This document shows positions 7,931 through 19,289 of a stretch of 64,000 nt of DNA, in pieces (positions within the stretch are counted from its first letter, which is position 1; each line of letters opens with the position of its first letter). The stretch lies in contig CAMYKP010000006.1 of assembly GCA_947259005.1 (NCBI GenBank), forward strand, positions 894,920-958,919, written 5' to 3'. The position numbers and the translations under genes were made by a program. The notes beneath the pieces are model-generated. The model did no database searches. It saw only the letters and a list, made by a program, of their open reading frames with translations, and was not told the DNA's origin. Origin of the DNA: an uncultured Parasphingopyxis sp. GTDB lineage: Bacteria > Pseudomonadota > Alphaproteobacteria > Sphingomonadales > Sphingomonadaceae.

Positions 7931-10675
7931 CTAGAATGTCGTGCTGAGTCCGAAGGAGAAACTGCGTCCCCGATCATAGCTGAGCGCGTCAATCGAAGAG
8001 CCATCCGGCGCCTGATAGAATTCGCGGAAATCCTCGTTGAGGATATTGCGAAGTTCAAGCGTCGCCTGCACTTCCTGGCCGAACAGGGTGAGCGCTTGAC
8101 GCCAGATAAAGTCGAGCTGGATACGGCCCTCCTCCACAATGTCCGGCGCATCGCCAATCGGCGAGCGGTTCGTGATCCGGTCACTCGTATAGGTGATGAG
8201 CAGCGATTGCTGGGAGAGGCTGTCTTCGTCTTCAAGGCTGATTTGCAAGTTGGCGATATGATCGGACTGTCCGGTCAGGGCCACGCCGTCGACGAAATAG
8301 TTGGTTGCCGGCTGGGGGTCCGTAAAGCCCGGAACGAAGGTCGTGTCTCCAGCCGCAACCGAGATTTCCGACTGGGTATAGGTATAGTTGAGCTGTGCCC
8401 GCAGCCGCCGTGATGAGAAGATGCCTCCCCAGTCATAGAGCGGGAAATATTTCACCAGTTCCGTTTCGACGCCGTAAAGCGTTGCCGCCGGTGCATTGAG
8501 GAAGGTGACATTGACGTCATTATCGCCGCTCGTCGCCAGCTGTTCGATCGGGTTCTCGATATCCTTGTAAAAGGCTGCGATGCTGAACAGCTCATCGCGA
8601 TCGAAATACCATTCGAACCGTCCTTCGATGTTCAGGAGCTCGCTGTCGATCAGGGCCGGATTGCCGCGGAAGGTGCGGTCATTATCCGGATCGGTATAGG
8701 AAGGCGCGGCCAGTTCGCGGAACTGGGGCCGGCCGATCGTGCGCGACGCACCCAGGCGAAGCTGCATGTCTTCGGCGAAATTCCATGTCAGTGTTGCTGC
8801 CGGCAGCCAGTAATCATTGGCAATGGGCGGGGCGACGAACAGCGGGTTCACCTGGAAACCGAAAAACGGGATCGGCGTTACGCTTTGAACGGCGTCTTCG
8901 TAGCGGACGCCTGCCGCGATGCTGAATCCGTCGAACAGTTCAACATCGATCTGGCCATAACCGGCATGGACCTCAAGCTCGGCCGTATAGGCATCACCGC
9001 CCTGCGCGTCGGTCCGCTCTTCGACGAAGATGTCGTAGAAGCCGAGCGTCGCATTCGAGAAGAGGAAATCCGGGCGAATTTGCGTGACCGGGAACGGCAA
9101 GCCGCCCTGACGCTGGGTGACGAAACGGAAAGCCCGGCGCTCGAAATCGCGCTGGTTCAGATAATAGGCATAGCCGACATTGATATCGAACCGCCGCCCG
9201 GTGGGAATGCTGTAGGTCAGATCGATCTGCGCGCCATAGACATCGTCATTGAGCTCGGAAAAACTCAACAGGTCGGTCTGGCCGCCCGAGCGCGTATCAT
9301 GGACAAAATCGTTCGCCACCGTGTTGAACGCATATTGGATCTCGCGCTCATACGGGGCTTCGCGCTGCGCATTGGCATAACTGCCGCGTACATCGACATT
9401 GATGTCGCCAAAATCGAACTCGCCAACCAGCTGCGTGCTCATGAGCTGGCGCTCGAACCATTCGGTATTCTGGTTGTTCTGGATCGTGCCCGTGCTGCGT
9501 ACCGGGCTCACCGATGTGCTGATCCGCGCTTCCTTGGCGGTATCGCGAATATAGAGATTGGTGAAGCGGATGCTGTGCTCGCCAAATTCCGCACCGACCC
9601 CGACCAGCCCGTTCACGACGATGCGGTTCTGGGTCGACAGGAAGCGATAGTCGGACACATTGGCGGTGATCGTCTGGTCGCCATTGGTGAGCTCGCCCTG
9701 CTGGCGAATACCGCCGCGGGTTTCCCAACCATTGCCCCAGCCGGCAGTCGCGACAAAACCGAGGCGGAAATCGCTGCCGATATCGACATAGGTGCCGCCC
9801 GTGATGTTGACGCTGCCGTTGAACGGTATCTCGTCATTGCGCTGCACGAGATTGATATTGGCGTTCTGGAAGCTGCGCGAGATATCCGCGATATCCGCAA
9901 CATAGCCCGGCGCCGCCGGATTGGAGAATTCGGGCTGGTCGAAGCGGATGCGTACACCGCTGTCGAGCGCCGTCCGGACGAGCGCCGGGATATCGCGCGT
10001 GCCATCGTCAAAGCCGGTCCAGTCGCTGTCGCTCCCATAATAGGTGTAGCCGGTGGAAAGCGTGGTTTCGGAATTGCCGCTCAGGCTGCCGCTGAAGGTA
10101 ATGAAAGGCTCATCGGGCACCGCACGGGTCGTAAGGTTGATCACGCCGCCGCCGAATTCGCCGGTATAGTTCACCGAATAGGTTTTCTGGACGAGCGAGC
10201 TTGCCAGGATGCTGGTGGGGAAGAGATCGAGCGGAACCGTGCGTTTCAGGGGTTCCGGAGACGGGAGCGGCGATCCGTTGAGAAGCGCCAGGGAATAGCG
10301 TTCGCCAAGACCGCGCACATAGACGAAGCGGCCGCCGACAAGGCTGAGGCCCGATACACGCTGCAATGCGCCCGCAGCATCGCCTTCGCCGGTACGGGCA
10401 AGATCTTCCGACGACAGCACCGACAGCACTTCGGATGACGCGCGGACCGGCTCGGGAATGTAGCGCCCGGTAACGACGATCGGCGTGCCGCTGCCACCGC
10501 CGGTCGAGATATCGACGCTATCGTCCGCTTCACTCTCTTCATCAGGTGCGCCGGACTGGGCGGCGCCGTCTGCAATGCTTTCCTCTGCCGTTTCGTCAGC
10601 GGTCTGGGCGAAGGCCGGTGCAGTGAGCGCACTCGATACAAGCAGGAGGCTTGCGAGTGTGAATGTCTTGGTCAT
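7931..10675 (-). CDS. TonB-dependent outer membrane receptor
   Basis: 914 aa. Signal peptide to about residue 24 (ASLLLVSSALTAPAFA), an acidic Glu/Asp-rich segment (25-60), plug domain (IVVTGRYIPEPVRASSEVL, VYVRGLGERYSLALLNGSPL, EFGGGVINLTTR), then a large 22-strand barrel ending in aromatic SFSFGLSTTF. ATG 10675 is preferred over an upstream in-frame ATG because it gives a clean signal peptide. It is co-directional with and downstream of the lipoprotein gene at 10755, separated by a hairpin. The pair probably acts together in capture and uptake of a nutrient; the ligand is not evident. Confidence 0.92.
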   Translation of the reverse strand: MTKTFTLASLLLVSSALTAPAFAQTADETAEESIADGAAQSGAPDEESEADDSVDISTGGGSGTPIVVTGRYIPEPVRASSEVLSVLSSEDLARTGEGDAAGALQRVSGLSLVGGRFVYVRGLGERYSLALLNGSPLPSPEPLKRTVPLDLFPTSILASSLVQKTYSVNYTGEFGGGVINLTTRAVPDEPFITFSGSLSGNSETTLSTGYTYYGSDSDWTGFDDGTRDIPALVRTALDSGVRIRFDQPEFSNPAAPGYVADIADISRSFQNANINLVQRNDEIPFNGSVNITGGTYVDIGSDFRLGFVATAGWGNGWETRGGIRQQGELTNGDQTITANVSDYRFLSTQNRIVVNGLVGVGAEFGEHSIRFTNLYIRDTAKEARISTSVSPVRSTGTIQNNQNTEWFERQLMSTQLVGEFDFGDINVDVRGSYANAQREAPYEREIQYAFNTVANDFVHDTRSGGQTDLLSFSELNDDVYGAQIDLTYSIPTGRRFDINVGYAYYLNQRDFERRAFRFVTQRQGGLPFPVTQIRPDFLFSNATLGFYDIFVEERTDAQGGDAYTAELEVHAGYGQIDVELFDGFSIAAGVRYEDAVQSVTPIPFFGFQVNPLFVAPPIANDYWLPAATLTWNFAEDMQLRLGASRTIGRPQFRELAAPSYTDPDNDRTFRGNPALIDSELLNIEGRFEWYFDRDELFSIAAFYKDIENPIEQLATSGDNDVNVTFLNAPAATLYGVETELVKYFPLYDWGGIFSSRRLRAQLNYTYTQSEISVAAGDTTFVPGFTDPQPATNYFVDGVALTGQSDHIANLQISLEDEDSLSQQSLLITYTSDRITNRSPIGDAPDIVEEGRIQLDFIWRQALTLFGQEVQATLELRNILNEDFREFYQAPDGSSIDALSYDRGRSFSFGLSTTF

Positions 10676-10709
10676 GGCTACTCTCTTCAAAGCGGGAAAA
10701 GACAAGAAT

Positions 10710-10739
10710 GGGCGACGACCGAAATCCCGGTCGCCGCCC
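10710..10739 (-). other. Intercistronic hairpin between lipoprotein and TonB receptor genes
   Basis: GGGCG.CGACCG on one arm pairs with CGGTCG.CGCCC on the other with a single mismatch and a short loop. It sits between the two genes, 16 bases after the lipoprotein stop. It lacks a U-run, so it is more likely an mRNA-stabilising or attenuating element that sets different levels of lipoprotein and receptor than a full terminator. Confidence 0.55.
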
Positions 10740-10754
10740 GATCATGCTTGCTGG

Positions 10755-12308
10755 TTAGCCGTAGAACGGCGTGACCAGGCAGGAGAGCGCGGCCGCACCG
10801 GTGTCCTGATCGTCCGATCCGAACAGGCCGCAGGTCCAGTCCTGCGTCCAGGGTGTTGCCGCAGCCTGATCGACCGCTCCGATATAATCGACCGTGGCGA
10901 TCGACGGATCGGTGAATGCCGTCACGCCATCTTCGTTCGGCCCGTTGACGAAACCGTCGGTCAGGGAGGTTGTGAACGAGGCATTGTTGTTGGCGCCCAG
11001 ATTGAACAGGGTCATGATTTCAGCCGCCGTGATGCTGCCTTCGCTGCCAAATGCCGTCGGGCAATCGATAACGACCGACTGGAAATCGGGCACGCCGTTA
11101 TCGCGCGTTTCATCGTCGCTGATGTTCAGGCATTCCGACTTGTCGGTGATGATGCCGTTCCACAGCTGACCGCCGATACCTTCACGAAGCAGCACACCGA
11201 AGTTTTTCGATCCGCCCCCGCCGTAGAAGGTGAAGTTGGCCAATGTCGGATCGGAACGCGGCAGATCGTCGAACTTGGAGTCCGCCTCGATATAGTGATC
11301 GCCACCTGCAGCACGCTGCCGGGCGATGAGGAACTGCAATGTTCCGACGAAGCCCGAGTCGATATCGAAGCTGTCATCGTCGGCACCCGTGATCGCGATG
11401 TGATCGCCATTGACCGTACCGCCGAACCATTCGACGCCATCGTCCGAACTGTTGTGGACCTGCACATAACTGAAATCGGTCCCGGAACCGACACCGCCAA
11501 GGGAGATGCCGTTGAGTTCGTTGCCGGTGCTGACTTCGAAACCGGGATAGCGAACCTGTACGTAACGCAGGGTGCCGCTGTCATCATTTGGCTGATCGCC
11601 GCCGTAAAAGGCGCCGGACGTGCCTTCGATTTCGGTCTGGCAATCCGCCGCTCCGCCAACCGCTGCACCGTCGCAATCGTTGATCGGGGCGCGGCCCAGT
11701 ATGACCAGGCCGCCGAACAGGCCGATCGAATCCGCGTTCACCGTTCCTGTGCCGTCAGTCTCGTTCTGGAAATTGGCGCGCGCCGTGAAGGTGATCGGCT
11801 GGGTCTGCGTGCCGATTGCGTTGAGCTGCGAACCGCGCTGGACGACCAGGAAGTCGGCCGTACCTGCACCGATCACGACCACACCGGGATCGATGTTGAG
11901 AATGCCCTGCGTGCCGCCGGCAGCCATGCCGTCACCGCCCACATCGACGCCGACATCGACGCGGCCGCTGAGCGAATAGACAACGCCGTCCAGCTTCTGA
12001 AGCGTCATCGTACCGGTGATCGTACCGCCCAGGCGGCAGATGCGGAAATCGACAGAGCCATCGTCATCGCCGTCAATCGTGCCATCATTCGTCGTGCCCA
12101 TCGGGCAATCGGCGGCGGGCGTGATCGCATCAAAGCGCGCGCTCGTCGGCGCCGGGCCGGGAGGCGGCGGAGGCGGGGGAGGAGGAGCCGGCGTTGACGG
12201 CGTCACAACGACGATATTGCCTTCGCCGGGAGAAGCGACATCGTCGGCGCCGCAGGCAGCGAGCGGAATGGCAGCGCTCATCAAGAGCATGATGCGAGTA
12301 CGTGACAT
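10755..12308 (-). CDS. Lipoprotein with parallel beta-helix-like fold, partner of TonB receptor
   Basis: 517 aa. Lipobox LAAC at about residue 20 (PLAACGADD), a poly-proline tether (ten prolines around 40-52), then Gly/Asp/Asn-rich repeats typical of a right-handed beta-helix (GGLVILGRAPI, GTLRYVQVRYPG, FSYVQVHNSSDDGVEWFGG, DDSFDIDSGFVG). Four or more cysteines are spaced as likely disulfides. The start at ATG 12308 removes eight residues from the longer frame and leaves a proper lipoprotein signal. Homologous lipoproteins are commonly encoded beside TonB receptors in this group. Ligand unknown; it could be surface-exposed or periplasmic. Confidence 0.8.
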   Translation of the reverse strand: MSRTRIMLLMSAAIPLAACGADDVASPGEGNIVVVTPSTPAPPPPPPPPPGPAPTSARFDAITPAADCPMGTTNDGTIDGDDDGSVDFRICRLGGTITGTMTLQKLDGVVYSLSGRVDVGVDVGGDGMAAGGTQGILNIDPGVVVIGAGTADFLVVQRGSQLNAIGTQTQPITFTARANFQNETDGTGTVNADSIGLFGGLVILGRAPINDCDGAAVGGAADCQTEIEGTSGAFYGGDQPNDDSGTLRYVQVRYPGFEVSTGNELNGISLGGVGSGTDFSYVQVHNSSDDGVEWFGGTVNGDHIAITGADDDSFDIDSGFVGTLQFLIARQRAAGGDHYIEADSKFDDLPRSDPTLANFTFYGGGGSKNFGVLLREGIGGQLWNGIITDKSECLNISDDETRDNGVPDFQSVVIDCPTAFGSEGSITAAEIMTLFNLGANNNASFTTSLTDGFVNGPNEDGVTAFTDPSIATVDYIGAVDQAAATPWTQDWTCGLFGSDDQDTGAAALSCLVTPFYG

Positions 12309-12425
12309 GAAGAAATAACCCCTTTGAACCATTGTGGCGTGACGAACCGCGAGCGACGGGGCCGGCAGGTTCCGGGGACGCCTCTATGGGGGCTGTGTGA
12401 TTCCTTGATGACGGACTCTTTGAGC

Positions 12426-12461
12426 TTTTATGACATTTGCAGAAACGAAAATGTCATAAAA
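12426..12461. promoter_or_regulatory. 13-bp perfect inverted repeat upstream of lipoprotein/receptor operon
   Basis: TTTTATGACATTT (12426-12438) is repeated in exact inverse orientation as AAATGTCATAAAA (12449-12461) with a 10-base spacer, centred about 135 bases upstream of the lipoprotein start and just past the preceding gene's stop. No T-run follows, so it does not look like a terminator. Each half contains TGTCATAAAA, which resembles one half of a PhoB box, but the two halves are inverted rather than direct, so another dimeric regulator is as likely. Confidence 0.5.
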
Positions 12462-12486
12462 CTACGCGGCTCGCGCTCATGCTGCG

Positions 12487-13263
12487 TTAGCGATCATCCA
12501 TCATTATTGTTTGCGGTTGGCCGTCCCGTAATATTTCGATCTCGACGCGCCCTCTTTGACGGATACGGCGGGGAATTCCGGCGACATCGTCGGCATCTTC
12601 AAGCCCGAGTCCCCCGACTCGCAGAACGACATCGCCGTCCTGCAAACCGGCATCGCGGAACATTTCCGGCATGCTGCCACTGCGAAATTGAAAGCCCGCA
12701 TGACGGCCATCGACCCGGACGGGGGCAAGAGCGGCCTGGTATTCCAGTGATTCCCGGCGCGAGGCTTCATCGCCGCGTGACCCGGACCGGGAGCCTGCTC
12801 CCGGCGCGGCAGCCGACACCGTGGAGCCGCTCTGCCCGTCCTCGGCAAAACTCAGCCGCACCTCACGGCCGCTTTCCCGGACAAGGATATGATCGGCAGC
12901 CACGGCGAGCAGCGGAACCCCCGGTACGACATCGCGGCCAAACCGCACGAGCCGCTGCGCCCCGGCCCCGGTCGACACTATGGCCGCGCCATCCTCTCCC
13001 GTGCCCATAACGCCGTGCAGGCGAATCTCGGCGACGGAAGCGGTCGGCGATGCGACAGCCGCAGGGGGCGATACCGCAGGTGGAGCGACAGAAGGCGCAG
13101 GTGCAGGCTGCACGGCCTCAGGCGGGGAGGAATCGTCGCGGCTGAACAACCAGAGCAGGAGCAACAGCGCCGCCAGCCCGATACCAATCAGTATGGCCAA
13201 GCGGCGAGGCGATGTTTCGGCATCGCGATCAAACTGGAAAAGGCCGGCCCGTCCATCGGCCAT
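12487..13263 (-). CDS. GspC-like inner-membrane protein with PDZ domain
   Basis: 258 aa: short cytoplasmic N-terminus, one membrane helix (residues 22-41, LAILIGIGLAALLLLLWLF), a Pro/Ala-rich linker, a homology-region-like beta domain (EIRLHGVMGTGEDGAAIVST, RFGRDVVPGVPLLAVAADHILV) and a C-terminal PDZ domain (RDAGLQDGDVVLRVGGLGL, VEIEILRDGQPQTI). This order is that of type II secretion component GspC. No other gsp gene lies in the window, so it is either an orphan copy or works with a system elsewhere. GspC usually links the inner-membrane platform to the GspD secretin. Confidence 0.78.
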   Translation of the reverse strand: MADGRAGLFQFDRDAETSPRRLAILIGIGLAALLLLLWLFSRDDSSPPEAVQPAPAPSVAPPAVSPPAAVASPTASVAEIRLHGVMGTGEDGAAIVSTGAGAQRLVRFGRDVVPGVPLLAVAADHILVRESGREVRLSFAEDGQSGSTVSAAAPGAGSRSGSRGDEASRRESLEYQAALAPVRVDGRHAGFQFRSGSMPEMFRDAGLQDGDVVLRVGGLGLEDADDVAGIPRRIRQRGRVEIEILRDGQPQTIMMDDR

Positions 13264-13590
13264 GCTGCATTCTCCTCGGCCAAAGCCCGAAACTGCAATC
13301 TGCTATCGGCATGACATGACGAAGTGATGACAGAAGGCAAGCGATAAGAGATTCTGATGGTGTCCGTGATTGAATTTCCGCATTTTCGTTAAGAATTGGA
13401 CGCTAGAATAGGGCGGTGCGAATGTCTCCATTTGGGCCGAAAGCAGACATTGGCCTTGGCCCAGAGCAAACATACTAGTCGACAATAGGGTGCCGTACCG
13501 CCAAGGCTAGGTCTACTAGAGCGCGAGCGGCTTCAAGCAATATTCAAACCTCCTCGCAGGGCATGTATTATAAAATTTGGGGGGGGGCGC
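13264..13590. other. Intergenic region between gspC-like and transporter genes
   Basis: 327 bases without a convincing gene. It holds the divergent promoters of the two flanking genes, a copy of the palindromic repeat at 13421-13452, and a run of G just before the transporter start that acts as its ribosome binding site. Small open frames here have no supporting features. Confidence 0.6.
13421..13452. repeat. Palindromic repeat, copy A
   Basis: AATGTCTCC, a short centre (ATTTGGGCCGAAA), then GCAGACATTG. The outer nine bases pair with one mismatch. It belongs to the family also seen at 14972-15039, 40855-40899, 56450-56495 and in the interrupted copy at 56536-56550 plus 58080-58095. Confidence 0.7.
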
Positions 13591-14937
13591 GTGACAGAAA
13601 CGACCATTCAGACCGGGCCTGCGCTCGATTCCAGCAGTGTTACGAGGGCCTTCACGGTCTTTTTGCTATACGCGGGTCAAGGTATTCCCATTGGCCTTTT
13701 CGATTTTGCAATACCCGCTTGGATGGCGGTCAACGGCGCCAGTGCCCAGGACATTGGGTTTGTTGTCGCAATGATTGGCATTCCATGGAGTTTCAAATTC
13801 ATCGCCGGCTTTGTCATGGACCGTTATACCCTGCTTGCGATGGGCCGCCGTCGGGCATGGATACTCGGCGCTCAAACCATGATGATCGCGCTGCTTTTGT
13901 TCTTTGCGATCATCGATCCGGGCCCGCGCGATGTCCTCATCCTCGGGTTGGTGGCACTCGCCGTGAATACCGCAACCGTTTTCCAAGATGTCGCCGTTGA
14001 CGGCCTAACCGTGGACATTGTGCCTGAAGAAGAGCGATCGCTGGCAGGTGCCCTGTCATCCGGTGGTCAGGTCATGGGCATTGCCGCCTCAGCCGCGCTC
14101 ACCGGCGCGATGGTCTATGCATTCGGCGCCAGCGCTGCCTATATGGCCTGCGCCGCGCTGGTTGCCATTATCACGGTTCATGTAATTTGGGTGCGCGAGC
14201 GCATCACCGAGCGCCGATTGCCATGGTCCGAAGGGGAGGCTCATGAAGCCAATCTTTCTTCTCAGGCGCGAAGCTGGCTTCCTCTGGCAAAGTCGGCGCT
14301 GAGCAATACCCTGTCCCCTCTCAGCCTTATCTGGATTCCGGTTCTGCTAACCCGCGGCCTGGCCTATGGTGTGTGCGTCGTGGCGGTACCGCTTATCGCC
14401 AGCCAATATGGTGGTTGGACAGAGGATCGCATCGGATCGCTGAATGGCACGGCTCAGTTGATTGCCGGGATCGCAACCATTGCAATCGGCGCACTCATTG
14501 CGACGAAACTCGGAGCGCAACGCGCGCTCATGCTGGCTACATTTGCACTCATGGCGCTTGTCACCTGGATGTGGATGTCGTCGGAATCCTGGTCCGACCC
14601 TGGGGTCATCACGGCGTTTGTTTTGGGATGGACGGCAATCTTCTTCTTGGGGGGTGTCGGGGAGGTCGTAATCATAATGCGACTCAGCCCACCTTCGGCC
14701 GCAGCTTCGCAATATTCGGTCTTCATGGCATTTCACAATATGGGCATCAGCCTAGCCGGGATCCTCATTGGATCGATCGCGGTCTTTGGCGAGCCACAGG
14801 GGATGCTGGCATTCCTAATCGGGACACAGTGCCTCGCCGCAGTCATCCTGCTCATCGTCAAGTTTCCAACCGAACGGATAAAGGAATCGATGGGCCACAG
14901 TGAATCCGCTGACGGCCTGGCCGCGGTGCGCGACTAA
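13591..14937 (+). CDS. MFS transporter of the PAT/AmpG type
   Basis: 448 aa with about 12 membrane helices. The N-terminal half carries AGQGIPIGLFDFAIPAWM and IPWSFKFIAGFVMDRYTL; the loop MGRRRAWILGAQ and FQDVAVDGLTVDIVPEEER are characteristic of AmpG-like (PAT) proteins, where the aspartates belong to the transport pathway. It starts at GTG 13591, behind a run of G that serves as ribosome binding site. AmpG imports anhydromuropeptides; other family members move acetyl-CoA or peptides. No cell-wall recycling genes are adjacent, so the substrate is open. Palindromic repeats lie on both sides of the gene. Confidence 0.83.
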   Translation: MTETTIQTGPALDSSSVTRAFTVFLLYAGQGIPIGLFDFAIPAWMAVNGASAQDIGFVVAMIGIPWSFKFIAGFVMDRYTLLAMGRRRAWILGAQTMMIALLLFFAIIDPGPRDVLILGLVALAVNTATVFQDVAVDGLTVDIVPEEERSLAGALSSGGQVMGIAASAALTGAMVYAFGASAAYMACAALVAIITVHVIWVRERITERRLPWSEGEAHEANLSSQARSWLPLAKSALSNTLSPLSLIWIPVLLTRGLAYGVCVVAVPLIASQYGGWTEDRIGSLNGTAQLIAGIATIAIGALIATKLGAQRALMLATFALMALVTWMWMSSESWSDPGVITAFVLGWTAIFFLGGVGEVVIIMRLSPPSAAASQYSVFMAFHNMGISLAGILIGSIAVFGEPQGMLAFLIGTQCLAAVILLIVKFPTERIKESMGHSESADGLAAVRD

Positions 14938-14971
14938 AAAGGAAATATATAGCGACGCCCGGATTGCACCC

Positions 14972-15039
14972 AATGTCCGCTTTTGGGGCGCAAAGTGGAC
15001 ACTGGCTGATTGTCCGTATTTGGATCGAAAACGGACATT
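14972..15039. repeat. Palindromic repeat, two tandem copies B1 and B2
   Basis: Two adjacent palindromes. B1 (14972-15003) runs AATGTCCGCTTTTGG to CAAAGTGGACACT; B2 (15009-15039) runs ATTGTCCGTATTTGG to CGAAAACGGACATT. Each folds on itself, and the outer arm of B1 also matches B2. They fill the space between the transporter stop and the acs promoter. Confidence 0.75.
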
Positions 15040-15148
15040 CAAACTGAGGGGCTACCACGATGCTCTATTGCGATGATGAGGAAAACGGACTTGCTATCTC
15101 GTCCGCCCTCGGCTCACTATCGGCGCACGGAAATCAGGAGAGCATTTG

Positions 15149-17085
<1,937 letters not shown>

Positions 17086-17089
<4 letters not shown>

Positions 17090-17787
17090 TCGCGTTTGAT
17101 AACTGGCGTCAGGAAACTCCGGGCGGCAACCCAGTTCTTCAGCGCGCCCAGATGCGGGATACGCACGGCCCGGTAAGCCGTTTCAACCAGCCCCTCCTGA
17201 ACCAGTTCCGACAATGCCTTGCCAGCCGTCACCCGGCTGGTGGCGATGGCTTCGGCGAGCTCGGTCTGGCTTCCGCGGGCGACATGCCCCTCGCCATCCG
17301 GTTCAGCCAGACCGACTAGCGTTTTGGCGAGCCGCACGGTGGCTGAGAGGCGTCTTTGATCATCGAGTTGTTCGAGGGAAAGTGACAATTGCCGCGCCAG
17401 ACTGGCCAGCAAATGATCCCGCAAGGCAGGCTGTGCATCCAGCAACCGTGTGAACCTCTCGCGTGAAACCTCCCGGATCGCCGTTTCGCCGACCGCCACG
17501 GCATCCAGTGTGCGGGGAATATCGAGAAACAGCGTCATCTCGCCGAAACAGTCGCCCGGACGCATCAGGATATAGGTGGAGCGCTCGCCTTCGGAATCCA
17601 TCGCGCTCATCCGGACAGCACCCTCGACGACGATCGATAGCCCGGGCTTGCGGTCACCGCGCTGCTGGATGGTCGCACCGTTGCGATAGCGGATCAGCGT
17701 TCCCGCCGCCTCGACCGCTTCGCGCATGGCAAACGGCATCTGGCCGATAAATCGGCCGAGGGCGGGAGAAAGGGGCGGCTCGCTCAA
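17086..17787 (-). CDS. Crp/Fnr-family transcriptional regulator
   Basis: 233 aa: cyclic-nucleotide-binding-type beta roll (residues 30-130: [40 protein letters not shown]), a long dimer helix ([18 protein letters not shown]) and a winged HTH ([30 protein letters not shown]). No N-terminal FNR-type cysteine cluster is seen, so it is not an iron-sulfur oxygen sensor. The effector-binding arginine of true cAMP receptors is not clearly conserved ([16 protein letters not shown]). It is convergent with acs; its regulon cannot be told from here. Confidence 0.85.
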
Positions 17788-17873
17788 ATGCTAACTTCTT
17801 TGCAGTTGGTTCAAGCCGTTCCTGCTACGACTCGCTCCACAAGGCAAGAGCCTGAAGAGTGGGGGAGGATGTC

Positions 17874-18716
17874 ATGAAAACCAGTACGATCTTGATCCTG
17901 GCGATCTATTTCGGTTTTGCGCTGATCGAGCTTTGGCGCACCGGCCTGTTCCACAAGGCCGAACAGACGCGCGCCGACGGGATTGTCGAAGCGGTGAGTA
18001 CGGTTGTTCTGCTGTTCGTCACCCAGCCGCTCGTCCTGTTCAGCTCCGCCTGGCTCGCAGGCCAGTTCCTGCCGCAATATGCGGGCGCGCTGGCGGGCAT
18101 TCCGATCATCGCCGCCATAGCGCTGTTCCTCGTTCTCGATGACATGATGCAATATTGGTGGCATCGCGCAGCCCACACATTCCCGCTGCTCTACAAGCTC
18201 CACCGTCCCCATCATGACGGCCGCTATATGAGCGTGCGCCTCGTCTACCGGAACAACATTTTCTACTATCTGACGATGCCGGGCATCTGGCTTTCCGGCG
18301 TGCTGATCTATCTCGGCCTGGGCTATGTCTATGCCGGCTATATCGTCGTGAAGCTTCTGGTGATCATCGGCGCGCATTCGGACGTCGCCTGGGACCGGCC
18401 TCTCTACAAGATCGCCTGGCTCTCGCCTGTCATGTGGGTGGTCGAGCGGACCATTTCGACGCCCTCCACGCATCACGCGCATCATGGCCGCCACAAGGCC
18501 GACGGCGTGACCAATTACAAAGGCAATTTCGGGAATCTGCTCTTCTTCTGGGACGTGCTTTTCGGCACGGCCAAGATCACCCGGCGCTATCCCGACAGCT
18601 ATGGCGTCGAGAACCTGCCCGAAACATCGACCGGTGAGATGCTGGTCTGGCCGCTGATCTCGACCGGCCATTCGGCCAAGGCGGAAGAGCCGGCAATAGA
18701 GCCAGCCGCTGCCTAA
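17874..18716 (+). CDS. Sterol desaturase / fatty acid hydroxylase family membrane enzyme
   Basis: 280 aa, multi-helix membrane protein with the three histidine clusters of the family: WWHRAAH, HRPHHDGRY and HHAHHGRHK, which hold a diiron centre on the cytoplasmic face. Members hydroxylate or desaturate fatty acids, sterols, carotenoids or ornithine lipids. ATG 17874 has GGGGGAGGA eight bases upstream and is preferred to the ATG at 17859. Transcription diverges from the Crp/Fnr gene, and the 3' end overlaps the convergent CMD gene by four bases. The substrate is not assignable. Confidence 0.88.
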   Translation: MKTSTILILAIYFGFALIELWRTGLFHKAEQTRADGIVEAVSTVVLLFVTQPLVLFSSAWLAGQFLPQYAGALAGIPIIAAIALFLVLDDMMQYWWHRAAHTFPLLYKLHRPHHDGRYMSVRLVYRNNIFYYLTMPGIWLSGVLIYLGLGYVYAGYIVVKLLVIIGAHSDVAWDRPLYKIAWLSPVMWVVERTISTPSTHHAHHGRHKADGVTNYKGNFGNLLFFWDVLFGTAKITRRYPDSYGVENLPETSTGEMLVWPLISTGHSAKAEEPAIEPAAA

Positions 18717-19264
18717 TTACCCTTAGCGGCGATGCGATATTCGCGCGCCTTTTCAAAGGTATTATAGTCCTCGATCTCGATCGGGAAGGTATTGAGGAAA
18801 TTGCAGACAAGCTGGTAAAATCCGACCACCAGCACAAGATCGGCAAGCTGCTCAGTCCCGAGCTGCGCATGCGCCCTGACCAGCTCATCCCCATGCAGCC
18901 TGTGATCGCGGAGGATCATATCCGTCCAGCCTATTATCGCCTGTTGACCGTCGCTGAGTGCAGCCACATCGGCGTCCAGCGCGCAGGCGGCGAAGACGGC
19001 TTCGGGAATCTTGAGCAGCCGCGACAGGGCCTCATGCTGGTGAACCTCATAGGCCGATCCATAGCGATGACCGACCCGCAATATCGCAATCTCCCGTAGG
19101 TCCGGCGGCAGCGAACAGCCATCGAAAACCGTATCGGCAAAAGCGCAAAAGCCCATCGCCATCCCGCGCGAATGCATGAGCATATGATAGACATTGGCCC
19201 CGCCACGGCTGAGCACGGCTTCGCGCAACTCGGCAGGCAGCGTTTCAAGGTCGGGATAGGTCAT
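18713..19264 (-). CDS. Carboxymuconolactone decarboxylase (CMD) family protein
   Basis: 183 aa, all-helical AhpD-like fold: LPPDLREIAILRVGHRYGSAYEVHQHEALSRLLKIPE... then IIGWTDMILRDHRLHGDELV and LADLVLVVGFYQLVCNFLNTF. The usual CxxC of peroxidase-type members is replaced by EVHQH, so it is the non-thiol type with a conserved Glu-His pair. ATG 19264 gives the normal N-terminus; the longer in-frame opening to 19591 lies over the VOC gene. It is the last gene of a likely SDR-VOC-CMD operon, with 25 bases to the VOC gene. Confidence 0.83.
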   Translation of the reverse strand: MTYPDLETLPAELREAVLSRGGANVYHMLMHSRGMAMGFCAFADTVFDGCSLPPDLREIAILRVGHRYGSAYEVHQHEALSRLLKIPEAVFAACALDADVAALSDGQQAIIGWTDMILRDHRLHGDELVRAHAQLGTEQLADLVLVVGFYQLVCNFLNTFPIEIEDYNTFEKAREYRIAAKGN

Positions 19265-19289
19265 TGCGATCTCCAGGTCGGGTTCAGAA

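Noticed and set aside
8885..12197. Two very long plus-strand frames opposite the TonB receptor and lipoprotein genes
   Set aside because: Both are antisense shadows produced by codon bias; the minus-strand proteins have signal peptides, plug and barrel features.
12426..12461. A true PHO box
   Set aside because: TGTCAT halves are inverted and 10 bases apart, whereas PhoB sites are direct repeats; kept only as an undefined operator.
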